From: Tetradesmus obliquus
Lineage: Eukaryota; Chlorophyta; Chlorophyceae; Sphaeropleales; Scenedesmaceae
Length of the DNA stretch: 64,000 bases
Assembly: GCA_030272155.1 (NCBI GenBank)
Contig: CP126194.1
Location: 5,075,501-5,139,500, forward strand
Direction: 5' to 3'
Part shown: piece by piece, positions 24,401-35,962 of the stretch
How positions within the stretch are numbered: position 1 is the stretch's first letter
Layout: each line of letters begins with the position of its first letter
The notes under the pieces: model-generated
The model's database searches: none
What the model was told of the DNA's origin: nothing
The model's input: only the letters and a program-made list of their open reading frames with translations
Position numbers and translations under genes: made by a program

Positions 24401-26886
24401 GACGCACAGTGTGATAATGAAAACTGCAGACGGCACGATGAACAACCAATGAGAGCACCACGGTAGGCGCTGCAAGCTGTACCAGCCTCTGCCTCTTGCT
24501 TTGCTGCAACATGCGCTCTATAGCAGACAAGCTGCTGCTGCCGATGCACACACAGCCAAGGCAGCACATGCAGCGCACCAATGTTGAAAGCTGAGCCGGC
24601 TTCAGGGTAGCGCTCCAGCTCCTCCCTGCCTTCTACTGTTGAAGCTAAATGGTCAGTGCTGGTGAGCACGTCAGCATCTGGGAAGCGCTTGAAGAAGGGA
24701 ACAGGGTCCCGTAGCCACATCACGTCCACGTCAGATATAACGACCTGGAGACCATAGCAGGGCAATAACAGGGCATGTGGTGTGCACTCGCTAGCACAAG
24801 CAGAGGTTTGGTGAGAATGCAGCAGCAGGACAGGTGCCATCCAAGTGCGGAGCTGCAGCAGTGCTGTGCACAGATATGCCTGCAGGAACTACATGGCTTG
24901 CTTGCGGCACCTCAAGCACTGCATCGCACCAAGTCAAACTGCTGCCACAATGAAGTAACAGTCAAACACAAGCTGCTGATGAGGTTAGCTGGCCGGCAGT
25001 ACCTGCACGTCCAGCTTGAGGAACATGGCTATCAGGCTGATCTTCTTGCGCCCCATCTTGGCAAATGTGGGCGAGCCCCACCCAAAGTCACCAGTCGTGA
25101 GGCCTGCAGGAACAGCGGCAGTGCTGCTCAAACTATGGCGCGGGTGCTGACCAAGGCAGCTGGCTGCAGGAAGAAGCCAGCACATGTTGCAGGAAAGCCA
25201 TGACGTGTCCTAGCAGCTATTGCTGCTGCTGCTTGCCCTGCTGCTGGCTTCACAGCCGCGTTTGCCAGCCGCCCAGACCAGCCTGAAAGGTTTGAACAGC
25301 AGCACGCATAGGCTGCACTGCCTGCACCATACGTCTGTGGGTTAGGCCCCACGCCTGCTCATGGCTCGAGCTGCCCCGCAACTGCTGTTTGTTTGGTGAC
25401 ATTCATTCAGCTAGCACTGCTATGTTTGCCTGCTGCAGCTGCGTGCCTTGTGCCGCATGCAGCTGCTGATGACGCAAAGTTATCAGGATTCGCTGCTGCT
25501 GCAGATGCTGCTGTGCCGCCCTGGCTAGCTCACCACTCTGCATGCTGAAAGTGGGTATGCTCCTGCGCGCTAGGGATGCCAAAATCTTGTCGTCCATTGC
25601 GCCGACCATGAAGTTAGTTATGTTCTGCAGCTTCATGTGCTGCACCCAGGTCAGCGCGAAGTCTGTGTAGTGATGGTTGGCCCATGTGACAAACAGGTAC
25701 CCATCTTTTGCAACACGGTGCACGCTCTCCCTGCAGGGCAGGTAGTCGTAGAGGCATCAGCAAGGTCAAGGAAGCAGGTGAGCACTATGAGATGACCAGC
25801 AGTAGCCAAAGGTGTTGGCAGCTAACAGCTCAATGCAGCAGGTATACTGCTGCTTGTGGGGTTTGACCAAGGTAGTCACATAGCCGAGTGCCTTGTGCTA
25901 TTTGTAATTGGGTTGAACATGGTGCCAGTGATGATTTGCAGGAAAGCCTGAATGAAATGCCTGCAGGAACATTCAATGTCAACCTTTGACATTGCCAACA
26001 GGATGGAAGCTGCCCAGCAGGCCGGACAACAATTTGTGCCCACCGTTGCTGGTGCTTGCTATTGTAGGTGCTAAGCAGTTGGCGGGAAAGCCAGCTGTTC
26101 AGTCCCGACACCAGTGAGGTCCCAGCTGCAGCTCCTCAGCAGGCTCAGCTACCAAGCCACCATCAACATGCAGCTGCATGTTTGTTGGCCGGCTCACCTA
26201 GTCAAAGTCATGTTGTACTTTGATATGGTGGTCTTCTCTTTCCTGCGGTAAGATGCTGCCACCTTTTCCCGCCGCTCGTTCTCCTTCTTTTGGTACAGCT
26301 TCCACCACTCATCCTCCCACTGCTTTTCTCGCGCCTTCTCTTTTAGCCGCTCCAGCTGCTCCAGCGTTAGCTTAGACAGGTCCACATGCTTTCCTGTTAT
26401 CAGCTGCTGCTGCGGTGAGGCGCCAGGATCAACCTTGCGGTTGCCTCCTGCTGCTGCTAATGGCTGCCCTGCAGCCGGAACAGAGCAGCCACGCGATGAG
26501 TAATGCTTACTGCAAGCAGTCATGCTTACTGTAAGCAGCGCTCAATGTTCATACGCGATTGAGCCCTGTGTATGATTGGTCACAGTGCTGTGTGCGGGGC
26601 CTGGTGCAGCTGCTGAAACGCCAGCGCCATGCTGATGCTGAAAAGACTGCAGAGCAACTGTTGCAGAGTTGGTATTGCTCACACCTGATTCCTGCTCTAT
26701 CTCCCTAATCAGCGCTAATGCTGGGTCTGGCTCGTATCTGTGTATTACTTCTGCATAGAATTTCCAGTACAAAGGCCTGCCCAGGACATACAGTAGAAAC
26801 AGCAGCAGCAGGCCAGTTGCTGCTACAATGCCAACTGCCAGGCCGCGCAAGGGCGACCGCCCAGGCTGATGCTTTGACTGCTTCAT
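21497..26886 (-). CDS. XEG113: XEG113-type arabinosyltransferase (GT77), type II membrane protein, 11 exons
   Basis: Golgi glycosyltransferase that extends arabinose chains on hydroxyproline-rich wall proteins in plants. Exons (minus): 26685-26886, 26198-26468, 25534-25730, 25003-25103, 24579-24744, 24161-24316, 23618-23831, 23114-23297, 22538-22703, 22064-22292, 21497-21743; 710 residues in phase. Residues 15-40 form one membrane helix (GLLLLFLLYVL) after a short basic cytosolic tail. A charged stem follows, then the catalytic domain: YLFVTWANHHY, the donor-site motif VVISDVDVMWLRDP, DVLTSTDHL, SAFNIGIMLF, DDKIWDQNAFNDL, FASGHVYF and YAVHATFQFSG. The C-terminal half carries LRNAMALATVLNRTLVLP, CGLDRYWAPH and EFGPNLDYREASFL, as in plant XEG113. 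The junction between exons 7 and 8 is the least certain. It fits an alga with a hydroxyproline-rich glycoprotein wall. Confidence 0.93.
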
Positions 26887-27129
26887 AGCCTAGCAAATCT
26901 GTTCAAAGTGCGTGTTGCAAACATGATTCCCGCTTCATGTTCCTGGCTTCCGGTTGGCTGCAGTCACATTCACGTGGTATGGCTGCAGCAGTAATGGAGA
27001 AATAGAAATAGCGGTATCATGTGTTTGTACATGAGCTAGAGGATTGGTGGTGGCCGTTCTGCAGGTGTCACTAGCTGAAAGTGTTCGCTGAAGGTGGTTA
27101 GGACGATTTGCCACTCAGCTCATGGTCGC

Positions 27130-27620
27130 AGCTTTGACGCCCGTTTGGCAATCACAATGTTTCTTCTCAAGATCGATTCACTGTATGAATAGCCTGTTGC
27201 AGCTGCACGCCAGGGTGGATGACCTCGCACTCCAGCTGCTGCTGAGTGTCCGTGCCCAGCTCCACGGTGAAGCCTCCACCACTGACGGTAACAACGCCAT
27301 TGCAGGCACAAGACCACCTGAAAGTGCAGATTACATAACAAAACATTCGTTTGCAGCGTGGCTGTCAACTGACAGCGCCATAGCAGCCTTGGCTTGTCAA
27401 GGCAATCACAGCAGAACTTCTGCTTGAAGTGTAGCTGCTTGTCCCACTGCTGACCATCAACATGAGTGATGCAGCATATGCGAACCCCCAACTTGAATCT
27501 CACATATCCCTTTGTGCAGCACAAACACAAGAACACCGATCACAAGAAGAAAGACAGCTCTGGCTGGTCCTACTCTGAGTTTGAAAACAAGGACAAAGCA
27601 ATGCTCGATGCGCATCTGTC
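27130..27620 (-). other. Possible small gene or exon remnants, unassigned
   Basis: Two stretches look coding but sit in different frames. One, about 27370-27530, reads GYVRFKLGVRICC then QWDKQLHFKQKFCCDC. The other, about 27170-27330, reads VVTVSGGGFTVELGTD and ends at a stop near 27170, preceded by a good TTTCAG acceptor. Upstream is a hydrophobic run (AVFLLVIGVLVFVL) near 27540. A membrane-anchored beta-rich protein (NDR1/LEA-2-like) is possible. I could not join these into one in-phase model, so this may be a small gene, a fragment or chance. Confidence 0.3.
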
Positions 27621-27710
27621 TGTTGTTTGTGCGTGTGTTGCAGCTTTTCAGCTGCTGCACCCTTCCTGCAAGTGTGCTACTGTGCCACTGCTTTGCTGAC
27701 ACATGCGTGA

Positions 27711-29635
27711 TCACTGTGACAGGAAAGCCTCCGTGCACTGCTTCTCTGTGTCCGCTGGGCTGGTCACGGTGTGCCCGACAGTCTTCTCTGACATAAAGAT
27801 CTCGTAGTCGTTGCCGCCCTGCAGCAACAGCAGCAGCAGAAAAGCAAACATAGCTGAGTGGAGCTCATGTTGATTGTAACACTGCAACTCCATTGCCTCC
27901 ACCCTTGCATGACTATCATAGTGCCACCAGGCCTGGCCAAGCTGCACAACTGTTGTGCAAAGCACAACTTCGCACTCCGACATGCTCATGTTAAAATGCG
28001 CAGGTGCGTTGCTGCTCACCGGGAAGGTCTTGTCTCCGAAGAAGTGGATCTCGTCAAAGTCGCCCTCCACAAAGCGCAGGCAGTAAGTCTTGTCCCAGCC
28101 CTGATGCAGGACGAGCAGCAGCAGCACCAACAGCAGGAGCACATCAGCGGGCTGCCTAGTAACGGTAAGCACGACTGTCTGCTTGCAGGACGATGCAGCT
28201 CAGAGCATGCACTTCAACCCTGCGTGCATGCCGCTGAAGCGATCATAGATGATGAGCCATGCCACAGTTAAGCGGATACTGCCTGCTGCTGTGTCACCGC
28301 TGCTGCTGCTGCGGCGCCTCACCTGGGGGAACACATCAAAGCTGATCTGGCCGCCAATGCTGTAGGTGAGGTTGTACTCAGCGAACTCCTTCCTCAGCAC
28401 CTCCACCATCTTGGGCCTGCACAAAGAAAGGCAAGATTAGCACGTTCACTAAGTCGCCACAGCACAACACCAGGCAACAACTTTTGTGATTACCAACAAG
28501 CCTGAGGCCAAGTTGAGCTTGGCATTCAGAGAGGCACAGGATTACGTGACGGTAAACCACTAGTGCACACAGCCATTGCAGCAGCTCCAACCTTCTAAAG
28601 CTGTTGTTTCATCTGTGGTCACAACTGACTGGTCTACTGCTTGTCTTGTGCTCAAGGCATCTTCAAGGCAACAAGTGCTCAGCTGCGGTTATAACCTGCT
28701 GCCCAACGTGCCGCCACCCCTGCTGCTAAACCTGCACACAGCTGCAGCACTGCTGTTGCCGCTGCAGGATTGTTTGATCACAGTTGAGCTCACCTCACGC
28801 CAGCCTCCTTGTCAAACACCTCGAAGGCATCGCGCTCCTCCTGGCTGCAGTTCCTGCCGATGGGTGACACATTGAGCATGCCATTGCGAAACTCGATGAA
28901 GGTGCCGCGCTTGATGGGGATGTCCAGGTCAGCAATGTAGTGCAGCACAAAGTTGATGAAGCGCTTGAGCTTGTCCTCTCCCAGGTGCACCTTCAGGCTC
29001 TGGACAGCAATCTGCTCGCCGCCCTTGTGCGCCACCAGCCCATTCTCAGAGAACACATAGTCGTAGGCAGTCAGCACTGCAGCAGCAGACAGCAGTTGGT
29101 CATAATCACACACGTTTGCTGTGGCATCATCAATGTAGAGCAAAATCTGACAGGGGTGTACATCCACAGCAGAGGAGCAAGAGGTGCAAGGAACATCAGC
29201 AGCAGACAAGAAAGCAGCAGCCTGCTGCGGCACCCAGGGCATACGTACCGTTGTCACCAAGCTGCTCCTGAATCTTCACCAGGTCTGAGCCGCCAACAAT
29301 GCCGACCTTGACAACCTGCGAGCCACGGCGGGTGGGGTAACCAAACAATCCAGGCAACGCACAGCTCAGCACGGACGTGGTTGCCGGTTGCCACCAGGAG
29401 CATGTACAAGAACTTCTTACTCGATTGGCAACTCACCTTGCGCAGCTCCTGCAAGAAGTCCAGCGTCTGCTTGCTGGCAGTCTGCGAGCAGCAACGACTG
29501 GTTCAACTGCTGCCCTAGACTAAACACACGCCCCGTGAGCGTAGGATCCTTTGCCATGTGTTAGTTGATTCACACCTTCCTAGGCACCGTCAGCGTGCCA
29601 TCCACGTCGAACAGGGCAAGGATTCTCTTGGACAT
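27711..29635 (-). CDS. PMM: Phosphomannomutase, 7 exons
   Basis: Converts mannose-6-phosphate to mannose-1-phosphate (EC 5.4.2.8), feeding GDP-mannose for glycosylation and ascorbate. Exons (minus): 29576-29635, 29437-29481, 29249-29315, 28794-29076, 28323-28416, 28020-28100, 27711-27818; all phases close to give 245 residues, the usual size of eukaryotic PMM. The HAD nucleophile and acid are in FDVDGTLT at residues 9-16. Further marks are [87 protein letters not shown] and the C-terminal NDYEIF and GHTVTSP. Cytosolic, with no transit peptide. The window also carries a glycosyltransferase next to it on the same strand, but they are separate transcription units. Confidence 0.97.
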
Positions 29636-30724
29636 GTTGCTGGCGCTGCTTGCAAGCAAGGCAAGGTCGGCAAAAGGCGGTATGTACGCAGTAAAGCAAA
29701 CAGCTGAAACTGTTTCTGCTCCGATTAAGAATGTGGATCTGAAGCTCCTCCGAGAAGCGCGGTGCGTCGGAACCCTGCCAGCAATGACACTCCGACCAAA
29801 CAACTGCCTCCTTTCCCTCCAGTCTACAAGCCCCAGGAAAACGCTCAGCTCAGACCACTTTTGGCACTGGAAGGCTAAGTCTGAGCAGCAAAATCCCTTA
29901 CCACACAGTCAGCAAGGTCACATTACCAGGCAGACACCAGAATTCACATCACTGCTGCACACAGCAATTGGCAACCCACGTTGCTGGATTGCTGCTGCTG
30001 CTGCTGTAACGCATGCCTGTCTGCGCGTTCCCCATGGTGCACAAGACACCAGAGGCACGTTGATGACAGGTTTGCCGCATCACCAGATCACGGCGCGCAA
30101 GGAACTGATCCACAGAGGCTGGACACAGCAGGTCGCCTGTCTGGTCCTAATATAAGGAAAGTTGCCGAATTGCATTCATTACAAGCATCAGCATCATGCA
30201 ACATAATGCGCACTCACATGGCAAGAAGTGGTCCCCCGAAAGGCCACCGTGGCTGCTGAACCTCAGATTAGCATGTGCAGCTCCTAAGACCCCAACAGCA
30301 AACCGTCCCCGGGCAACGAGATCACTACAACCACAAGCATCTACTGCACGATGCAGCCAAAAGGGGAGCACATGGCTCTCTTGGAGTGTATGGCACACAA
30401 GGCTTGGAACTTCACACGGAATACAAGCCATAAGTCCAGCACTCATACAGCTCCACCAGCAGAGCTGTGCATACGCTCTTGCCACCTGCCAGGGAGTCTC
30501 ACAGAACACAGCAGAGCACGGCTGATGGCTGCTGCAGCACACCGTTGAAACACATCACGAGGCGCAGCAGCTTGCCTGCGTCAACAGGCTCAATCTAGCT
30601 GCGTGTTGTACAGCTAAGCCCCAGCACGATAAGGCCACAGTGCCTCCGCGCATTCAGGCTCTCTATCTAAATGATAGCATCACCAACCGTCGGCACACAT
30701 CAGTTCACATGCACTTGGTCCTAC
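29636..30724. other. Intergenic region, PMM promoter side
   Basis: 1.1 kb between the PMM start and the end of the deubiquitinase gene. No exons seen; holds one copy of a dispersed repeat at 30150-30246. Confidence 0.5.
30150..30246 (-). repeat. Dispersed repeat copy, inverted relative to 38757-38853
   Basis: About 95 bp matches the reverse complement of 38757-38853 with only about two mismatches; the core is ggggaccacttcttgccatg. One copy lies inside the inverted-repeat element at 38.5 kb. Confidence 0.85.
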
Positions 30725-33700
30725 CTAGAAGCCACCCCGCCTGCCACCCCCGCGGCCGCCACCACCACCACGGCCTCTGCCACCCCCGCGACCGCCACCC
30801 CTCCCACCCCTGCTACCCCCACGCCCACCGCCCCTGCTGAACCCGCCCCTGCCCCTGCCACCGCCATCGCGGCCACCCCCCCTGCTGAACCCTCCCCTAC
30901 CCCTGCCGCCGCCGTCCCGGCCGCCACCCCTGCCAAACCCTCCCCGGCCCCTGCCGCCGCCACCATCCCTGCCGCCGCGGCTGCCGCCGCGCTGCGGCCT
31001 GCCGCGCTGGCTGCTGCCGCCCCTGCCGCCTGCGTTGTCCGCGCGCCAGCTCTCGGCGCGCGCCTTCTGCGGCAGGTTCTCGTCCCAGGCCTTCTGGAAC
31101 CTGTTCACGCCTGCATCCTCATCACCCTCCTCATCCTCATCCTTCTTCTTCCGCACCTTCTTCACCTTGCCCCTATCATACTCCCTATCCCACTCATCCA
31201 GCTGCCGCTGCCGCTTCTGCGCTGCTGCTTTCTGCAGCGCAGCAGCCTGCGCTGCCAGGCCATCGTCTGCCCCATCCCAGCCGCCAGCTGCTGCTGCTTT
31301 GCTGCTGGCGCCAGCCATAAACAGCTCAAGCGCAGCAGCACCAGTGACGGACGCAGCAGGGGCATGATGTCGCGGCTGCTGCTCCTGCTGCTGCAGGCTT
31401 GCGGGCCTGCTGGCTGCCTTGATGCTATCAGCAACGCTCCGCTGCTGCTGCTGCTGCTGCTGCCCGGGCTGCAACACTGGCAAGCTTTGTAGCTGCTGTT
31501 GTTGCTTCTGCTGCTGCTTGGACGCCTGCTCAGCTGCTGCTGCCTGGCTGCCGCCATTGCTGCTGGGCTTGCTGCGCTTGGCTCGCTGCTTCTCTTCAGC
31601 AGCAGCAGGCACCTGCTGTCGCGACTGTTGTTGCAGCAGCTCTCCTTGCTGCTGCTGCTGCTGTCGCCTCGCTGCCTTGTGCTGCTTGCTTGCTTGCTGC
31701 TGAAGGCCAGCAGGATCCTGCTGCAGCGGCTGCTGCTGCTGCTGATCTTCTGGCCGCCGCCGTTTGCTGCCAATGACCCCCAGGTCAACTACAGCAGGCT
31801 TGGCCTGCTGAAGCTGCTGCTCTGGCTCCGGCTGCTGCACACCTTCTTGGCCCTTGCCAGCGCTGCCATTGCTGCTGTTGCGCAGCCGCTGCTGCTTCTG
31901 CTGCCGCTTCAGCGCTGCCCGCGCCAGCTCCCGATGCATCTGCATGTGCCGCTCAAATGAGTTCATGGCAATGGGCCGCGAGCGCAGCAGCAGGTGGCTG
32001 TGGTGGTGCGCCTGCGAGTGGTTGCCGTGAGCTGCTGCTGCTGCAGCAACAGGCGACTCAGCAACCTCCGACACCCTGCAAGCACAAGCAGGAGGCGCAA
32101 CAACGCAGAATGCTCAGCTACCAGCCCACAAGCGTGAATCTGCAACAAACGCTTAAAGCTGGTCTACAGTACTACATCGAGAGAGGTCGGCAAACAGGGT
32201 TTCTGAGGCCCTAGCACGTTGTCTTCACAGAAGTCACTCAGTGCCCAGTGCGTGTCGTCATCCCTCTCTTCACATTGAGGCAGCCAGCAGCTGCTTAGTA
32301 CAACACCTAGAAACCGTGCTAATCACGAGCCGCATTGCTCACAGCTGCAAGCACTGCATGGCTACATAACCAAATATAAGAGGTCGGCAAACAGGGTTTC
32401 TGAGGCCCTAGCACTTTGTCGTCAATGACTCGCTCAGTGCCCAGTGCGTGTCGTCATCCCTCTTCCCGTGTGCACACCAGCAACAATCAAGCAGCTGCAT
32501 CCCCAATGGCCGCACCAGACATGCATCTACCAAGCCAGCCACCGATCCGAGCAACACAGCGTGCAGCAACACAGCACACAATGTCAACATGGTTCTTGCC
32601 ACATCAACGCCCTGCTTACCCTGCTGCGGAGCCGCCGGGGCTGGCGTTGGCGGTTGACTCTGTTGATGACGTCACCACCTTGCGCACGCCCTCAGCAGCA
32701 CTCAAGCTGCCAGACTGCGCAGCAGCCGGCCCTGCAGCAGCACCCTGCTGCTGCTGGCCAAGCCCTGCTGCCGCTGCAGCAGTGCCCACAAGCCGCGCCT
32801 GCCCCACCGCAGCTGCTGCCACACCAGCCAGTGGCGTCTTGGTGCTGTCGCTGGCACCCAGCGGCTGCTGCTGCTGCTGCTGCAGCCGGTTCGCTGCCAC
32901 CGTCGCATTCTGCGCTGCTGCTGCTACTGCTGCCGGCAGCGGCCCCGCTGCTGCCTTGGGCTGCCTCTTGATGTAGAAGAGGATGTATGCCTGCTGCGAT
33001 TCCACCACTCGCTGGCTGACCTGTGCCACCCTGTGGTCATCACAGATGTGCCAGATGCCGTTGCCGGCTTTCACGTAGCACACGTAATGCCCGCTGTGCA
33101 GCGAGTGCCCTAGGTGCACCAGGACAGCGTACAGGTCATACATCAGCGGCTGGTGGTGCCCCTGAAGGTGGTGGTGCTGATGCAGGTGCTGGTGCTGCTG
33201 CTGGTGGCCGTGCACCCCATTCTGCTGCAAGTGCGCATGCTGCTGCTTGTGGTGCTTGTGGTGGTGCTGCCGCTGCAGGTGTGAGGTCATGTATGGCCCC
33301 AGGTCCAGCTCCAGCCCAAACTCCACGCGCTTGCTGACCTTGTGGCCGCGGCCGAAGAAGTCGAAGCGTTTGAGGTGCACTGTGAGCACGTTGGGCGCGT
33401 CGTCGATGCTGATGCGCTTGTACGCACGCACCTGCGCGCAGCAGCAACTGTCATGGTCAGCGACAGCTGCATCGGTTACTGTTACCAATAGTAAGCCCCA
33501 CGCACTGTTGCAGACAACCGCCTGCATGGTGGCCATGGATGTAAGCATTCATCCAGCCCACTTTGATGCACTGACTAAGAGCTGTGCTGTGCTCACCAGC
33601 TTGTTGTTCTTGGGGCAGCGGTACTTGTTGTCGCCGTCCAGCACCTCTTCTGCAGTGAAGTGCTGCAGCGCGCGGCCCAGGCTGTGCGCCTTGGTGATCT

Positions 33701-35481
33701 CCAGCGACAGGTCTAGGAAGGGGTCAAAGGTGGAGGAGGTGTAGTCCACGCCCTCGCACGTGATCTGCAGCAGCAGCAGCAGCAGCAGGCACAGGGGCAT
33801 GAGCAAGGTAGTGGGAGCAGCATGCAAGTCAAGGACAGCACAAAGCAACTGCTGCTTGAATCGCACCTATGTATACACATATCATGTGTGACACGATGTT
33901 GTTGCTGGTACACAACTCCCATAGCTGCGTTGATTGGCTCTGTCCAGCTGCCTCTCCACTGCTGCTGCACGCGTGGCCTCCAGCAGCTGCATCCTGAACT
34001 GTATCCTCTCCCACCTGGCTGCGCAGCTTGCCGCGAAATATGCGCTGCACAAAGGTGGTGGCTGCCAGCTCAGGCGGCGGCTTGGGCCGCACGTGTTTGA
34101 GGAAGGCCTCATGCATGGCATCAAGCACGCAGCGCAGGTACTCGTGCGCATCCTCCTGGCGGCCCAGCCGGAACCTGCAGCCCAGCAGCAGCAGCAGCGG
34201 CGGCAGCAGTGGGGTTGTCAGCATGTTGATGGGCGGCAGGCGCTCTCACTGCTGCATTCTTGTCACTGCCACAAACCAGTGCGGCGTGCCTTGCATCCGC
34301 TGTCAGCCAAAGCACTGTCAACCAAAGCACTGTCAACCAAAGCACTGTCAAAGATTTACAATGCTGTGCCTGCTGCCAACGCGCTGCCAACAATGTACAC
34401 AGATGCTGATGAAGCTGGGGACTGAAGGTGTGTCAGTGTAACTATGACAAAATACGCAATCACGTGCCGCGGCCCCTCAGAACGAGGGGAGGTTGCGGCT
34501 CAACGTAATGTGGTATCATCATCCACACCTATCATTCAAGGTCCCCAGCTGCAACAGCAGTTCAGCTGCCAGTATACAAACTGCAGAAGTCAGCCAAGAT
34601 CGAACAAATGCAGCTGCCAGCGCAATATATGACACAGTTACCGGCGCAACACATGACTTTTGAACGCTGCGGCATTGCGAGCAGCTGATGAACGCCTGGA
34701 AGAACCACATACCTGCGGTTGATCAGCTTCAGGTTGCGCGCATGCCACTTTGGCTGCACAGCACCATGTGACGTGAGTGCGCGCTTGATGTGGGCCTGCG
34801 TTGCTGCCACAGGATCTAGCCGCTGCTGCTCGCCGCTGCTGCTTGCCAAGTTCTGGCTGTTCAGGCACAGCTCTGCCAGCGGTGCTGTGTGCGTCAGGCA
34901 TTGCAGCACTGAGTTCATGAAGCAAGTGTTGCCCAGGTTGACCAAGCCAGAACCCTGCAGCAGTCAAGCAGGCAAGGCAGCAGCAGCGAGTGAATCTGGT
35001 CCGATGGTCAGACATGACCATGCCATGGCCTGACCAGGACAGCAGCAGGCTGATGATAACAGTCAACCATGCTGGCTGCTGAGCTGGCTGCAGCAAGACA
35101 CAATACCCCTGCACAAGCTTCAACTGCATCACATACGCACCGCTTTCCTTCCATTGCTCCACTGCAACAGGATGCTCCCCTCATGACAAAACGGCTTGAC
35201 GGCCAGAGACCCGTTGTGCTTGCCGGCCCGCTCTTCTATGGGGGCAGCCACGGATGGCATCTGCAGAAACAAAACTGTCAGAACTTCATGAAGGACGCGT
35301 GTGCCACTGTTACACGCAAAGCTGCACGCACGTCTGCACTGTTCAGAAGCACCAGGTTGGCATTCGGCGCCGTGGTGTGCGCATCTGCTCGCTGAGCTGG
35401 GACAAAGTTGATTCGTCTGAAGTTGAGCCCTGAAGAAAAGTTTTGGAGGCCGGAAGAGCCTGCACCCAGCAGCTCTTTCAT
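30725..35481 (-). CDS. USP36-like ubiquitin-specific protease with polyQ and RGG tail, 7 exons
   Basis: Cysteine protease that removes ubiquitin. Exons (minus): 35332-35481, 35141-35260, 34713-34954, 34015-34174, 33597-33764, 32620-33431, 30725-32075; phases all join and give exactly 1000 residues. The Cys box is GLVNLGNTCFMNSVLQCL. It is followed by GRQEDAHEYLRC, the ubiquitin-contact ITCEGVDYTSSTFDPFLDL, NKYRCPKNNKL, NVLTVHLKRFDFFG, and the His box HSGHYVCYVKAGNGIWHICDD. A His/Gln-rich insert sits inside the catalytic domain. The last exon adds a Gln-rich region, then LDEWDREYDRGKVKKVRKK and NRFQKAW. This matches the C-terminal motif of animal USP36, so the exon belongs to this gene and is not a separate one. 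The protein ends in about 100 residues of Arg-Gly-Gly repeats, which bind RNA and suggest the nucleolus. Confidence 0.9.
32182..32463. repeat. 85-bp direct repeat in deubiquitinase intron 6
   Basis: Copies at 32182-32267 and 32379-32463 share the start agaggtcggcaaacagggtt and the end gtgcgtgtcgtcatccctct, with a few differences in the middle. Confidence 0.9.
34307..34351. repeat. 15-bp tandem repeat, 3 copies, deubiquitinase intron 3
   Basis: ccaaagcactgtcaa repeated three times without change. Confidence 0.95.
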
Positions 35482-35962
35482 TTCATTCGGCCGAGCCCCC
35501 GATCGAGTTCATAACTTGACTACATGCGTGTTTAAAATACTAAGCAAAGCGAGTTTAACCTTCTACCTTGAACAACGAGCGTGTGTAAGGCTCCTAAAGA
35601 AACTGACAAAGGCATAACTCTAGTTGTTCTTCCTGGCAGGTACATGGATGTTCTGGTGCTGGTCTTATGGAACCGTTTAGCAAGTGTGCCATCCCCTCGT
35701 CAAGCCGATACCTGCGTGGTGAGTGTCGATCATCGGCGAGTAGAGCTCGAGTGACCACGAGTGTAAATGTTTGCACGTTTTTTAAAACATCTATAGGATT
35801 CACATTGGCTGACTGTAACCTCATGTATCAGCACCTGTGCTAGAAGGGCCTGATCGCTTTCGGAGGAGTGGGTTGAGGCCACGACACCTCAGTTTGGTTG
35901 TACACCCTGCTCTGCAGAGCTCCTCAGGCCGGAACAGTGATCAGAAGTTCGCTGCCAGCGCA
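35482..35962. promoter_or_regulatory. Bidirectional intergenic promoter region
   Basis: 481 bp between the start codons of the deubiquitinase (minus) and the zinc-finger protein (plus). No specific motif could be assigned. Confidence 0.45.

Noticed and set aside
30725..32074. Separate RGG-protein gene
   Set aside because: The exon has a proper acceptor at 32075, joins the deubiquitinase exon in phase, and carries the USP36-type C-terminal motif, so it is the last exon of that gene.
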